Assembly: GCA_029298735.1 (NCBI GenBank)
Contig: JANSLP010000212.1
Span: 1-56,653 of the forward strand
Length of the DNA: 56,653 nucleotides
From: Ophiostoma sp. CBS 140.51
Taxonomy: Eukaryota; Ascomycota; Sordariomycetes; Ophiostomatales; Ophiostomataceae
Direction of reading: 5' to 3'
Shown here: piece after piece, positions 54,149-56,653 of the stretch
Position numbering within the stretch: position 1 is the stretch's first letter
Layout of the letters: every line of letters starts with the position of its first letter
Translations under genes and position numbers: made by a program
The notes under the pieces: generated by a model
What the model was told of the DNA's origin: nothing
Database searches by the model: none
Seen by the model: only the letters and a program-made list of their open reading frames with translations

Positions 54149-56529
54149 ATCCACAAGGAAGGAGAGAATGACGACGGTGACGTCCAGTGACGTTGACTGA
54201 CGTTGACTGGCGTTGATGTTTCTGGCGTTTATGCGTTTGGTGGAAACGGGCAGTGTTGGATGATGCTGGCTCGAGGCTGGCCCGGCTGGGCAATGATGTC
54301 GACTACACAGTATAAGACGAGAGGACAAAGACGAAAAAGACGATGTATAGTCTGTTGTTTTCTCTGGAGTTCCGTTCGAGCAACACTATTTTGTCGAGAT
54401 CGAGTAGGGTGTGTAGGCAGTTGTGTGGGCAGTTATGGGCGATTGCGGGTGGTGTAGTGCATAGTGTTGATGTGTTACACTGCACTGTTGATATGCAAAA
54501 AGGGGTGTACAAGGAGAACAAGCACGGTGAGCTACCGTCAGAATGAGAGAGTCGTCCAAGGTCAATGTGGAACGATGGCGTCACGTGTGGCGAACGACGG
54601 ATGGCCCAGGACCCGGGCCAGGAGTGACGACAATGGGGAAAGAGCCGGCGGCCATAGTTGACAACAGCGGCGACTATTGGCAACAACGGAAGGAGTGTTC
54701 TTGGCCAACGCCATTTGACGGTACCTCTTTCCACCCCTTTCTGTGCATATTCTGTATGTACATACTTTTCGACTATCCACAACTTTTTTCGCCATCGCCA
54801 TGCTCGTCACCGCCGTGGATGCGCATCACGGCTCACAGAAGCGACGAAACGCTTGAACATCTTCACACCATCCACCACCATCCACCACCCATCACACCCT
54901 TCTACATTTACATCCACACACCCATAGCTACCCAACAAAAGCCGTTCTCAACAGGGCGATCTTCACAGGATTGACGTCGTTTCTCTCTCCAGCCTCTGAT
55001 CCAGACCCTTCTCGTCGCACGGTGGCTCCACCTTACGACGACGTTCAACTTGTCGACACCGTCTCACGTTTTCTTGACTCTGGCGTTTCCCCCTTTCGGG
55101 TACTCTTGTCTCTCGCTCGTTTCCTTTTCTGGGGAACGAGTGGCCCAAAGCAGTTGTTGAGCAACAGTGCAGTAGCTCCAAAGGGAACCAAACCCAAGCC
55201 GGTTTCTCTTTTCGTCTTTACAGCAGAGACACAGTCGAGACAGTGAAGGCAGCGGCGACGCTGCTCCGTCCTCCGGACTTTGGTGCAGCCTTTTACAGCC
55301 TCTCCACCGGGCTATGCTGTTCTGGACCCGATCGGCGGTGCAGTTGCCTGTCGAGCCTGTACTCAGCACCGTTGCAGCGATAAGTAGCCGTCCGCTGTTC
55401 GCACACAAAATACCTGTACTTCTTGTACTGCATGCCGTGCAAATGCCAACATTTTCCAACTTTTTAGAGGCTTTTTCAGGCAGTCTTGTCTTTGCGTCTG
55501 TGTTGATTTGAAGAGCGTTGCATCTCGACAAGCCATCATATTTGATACCCTTGCCTGCGATGCCGAAAGCTGCATCAGTGAGTTGCATAAATTGGTGTGA
55601 GCAGTCGAGAAAAAAATCAATTGCGATTGAAAGAGAGAACACAAAGACAAGAGAGGAGACTGTGAGACTGAGGTGATGCTCGACCAGTCGCGCCTTCCCA
55701 AAAGCGATTTCGTCACTCGTCCGTCATTCTCACTTTTGCGCTTCTCTTCTTACTCCTCTGACAGTTTTACTTCTTTTTTTGCTTTTTGCCCATTCTGAAA
55801 TTGCCTTTCTGCGAACTTCTCGGTCGCCTTTGTTCACGGGCGGTTTTCTTTTTCTCGTCATGTTTTTAGTGTGTTGAGTGTGTTAGCGTGTTCGTGCCCT
55901 GGCAGAAGTGGGTCCGGGCCAATGACATCATACCGCCGCCGCCCGCGTCGCCGCCCGTCGCCCGTCGCACAGGGGAAGGAGCGAAAGCAGGAAGGAGCCA
56001 ACAGCGAAAGTTCGACGACCTCAACCTCAAATCAAGAAGTGTCGATCCGCGCGCATCCTTTCCTGGACCAACACAAGTACCACGGCAGTCTTTTCAAAGG
56101 GGCAGTTGCTGCCATTATGGGGTATTTTCTATGTTGCGGCGTACACTGCACGTCACTGTCTCGACTGTATCTTGTTGCGATTCGAAGCAGCTGTGGCACT
56201 TACAGCACCCCGAAAGTGCTTTGACATCACTTTCCCCAGCACTCTCAGTGTGCTTTTGCTTTTAGTATGACTGTAGGTCTGGCAATGACATATTTCGACC
56301 GTTCCAGGCCCATGTCCAGCCATTGCAGTTTACAGACAGACATAGTTCCTCCATTTTCTCTTACTCGTGCTCTGTTTTACCTTACCCTTGATTTATCACG
56401 CCATTTGTTTTCTCATTTCTCTTGTTTCGATTTCCTAGTCTGCTGTTCAGAGCACATGTAGCTGAGGCTGCATGAGGAGAGGAAAGAAGAAAAAAACAGG
56501 GCCTAAGAAAGTGGGTACCGGACAAGGAC
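54149..56529. other. Intergenic stretch after GCP5
   Basis: No supportable gene. It has a 10-bp tandem repeat just after the stop, Pro/His-coding CCACCAT runs near 54865-54900, and unremarkable sequence beyond. A minus-strand frame of 192 codons (55064-55642) and a plus-strand frame of 143 codons (54543-54974) resemble nothing I know. Confidence 0.6.
54191..54220. repeat. Three 10-bp tandem units CGTTGACTGA
   Basis: CGTTGACTGA, CGTTGACTGG and CGTTGATGTT lie head to tail, 43 bp after the GCP5 stop. TGACGT half-sites (CRE-like) result at the junctions. Confidence 0.85.
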
Positions 56530-56653
56530 ATGGACAACAGGGACACAGAAAACTGCCCCCACTCGATGGCTGAGTTTGGCGACGCTCGCGGCGCCCACCA
56601 GTCGAACCTCCAGAACTTCTACGCAAGCCAGAGACACCAGTCGTCGCGCGGCT
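56530..56653 (+). CDS. Start of an unidentified gene, cut by the window end
   Basis: A frame with ATGs at 56530 and 56566 stays open to the last base. It reads MAEFGDARGAHQSNLQNF from the second ATG, then a Gln/Ser/Arg-rich stretch. The codon third positions are GC-rich as in the real genes nearby, and the sequence before it is purine-rich noncoding. Only about 40 residues are visible, too few to identify. Which ATG is used cannot be decided. Confidence 0.45.
   Translation, partial: MDNRDTENCPHSMAEFGDARGAHQSNLQNFYASQRHQSSRG

Noticed and set aside
1..56653. tRNA genes, rRNA, transposons, CRISPR arrays
   Set aside because: Reading for B-box-like GGTTCGA words with matching acceptor stems gave nothing convincing. 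No transposase, reverse transcriptase, long terminal repeats or spaced repeat arrays were found by eye. A covariance-model scan would be decisive for RNA genes.

Overview
The window is nuclear DNA from a filamentous ascomycete (Pezizomycotina; most likely a Sordariomycete, judged from protein style only, so genus and order stay open). The pointers are short GT..AG introns of 53-147 nt with CTAAC/CTGAC-like branch points, GC-rich third codon positions, pyrimidine-rich leaders, a Zn2Cys6 transcription factor, an alpha-1,2-mannosyltransferase of the KRE2/KTR type, a GCP5/Mod21-type spindle-pole protein and two relics of fungal-specific families. There are no bacterial features, CRISPR arrays, recognisable transposons or tRNA genes that I could see.

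Layout. Positions 1-21830 hold no protein-coding gene I can support: about 21.8 kb of noncoding sequence with microsatellites, short tandem motifs, CCAAT and CCCCT clusters and strand-asymmetric C/T-rich islands. It ends at a Zn2Cys6 regulator (21831-24319), so part of it may be that gene's regulatory region and long leader. Next come a PQ-loop membrane protein of the Any1/SLC66A2 family (25464-26312) and a three-exon nuclear-looking protein of unknown function built on a duplicated exon module (27708-29150).

Positions 29811-31750 are a small gene graveyard: a broken copy of a fungal family of unknown function lies directly against a broken MFS transporter that has lost several membrane helices. 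A second gene-poor stretch follows (31751-36477).

From 36478 to 54148 the region is ordinary and gene-dense: a sugar permease, a Sis1-type Hsp40, ADE6 (purine synthesis, minus strand), a WDR83/MORG1-like WD40 protein, a GT15 mannosyltransferase (minus strand) and a GCP5-type gamma-tubulin complex component. They alternate in strand, giving two convergent pairs (SIS1/ADE6 and WD40/GT15) and two divergent promoters (ADE6/WD40 and GT15/GCP5). They serve unrelated housekeeping roles and do not form a cluster. The last 120 bases begin a further reading frame that leaves the window.

I found no convincing new multi-gene system. The strongest leads are the large gene-free block with promoter-like islands, the exon-module duplication at 27.7-29.2 kb, the fused relics at 29.8-31.8 kb, and a compact heat-shock/CRE/CCAAT-like cluster upstream of SIS1.
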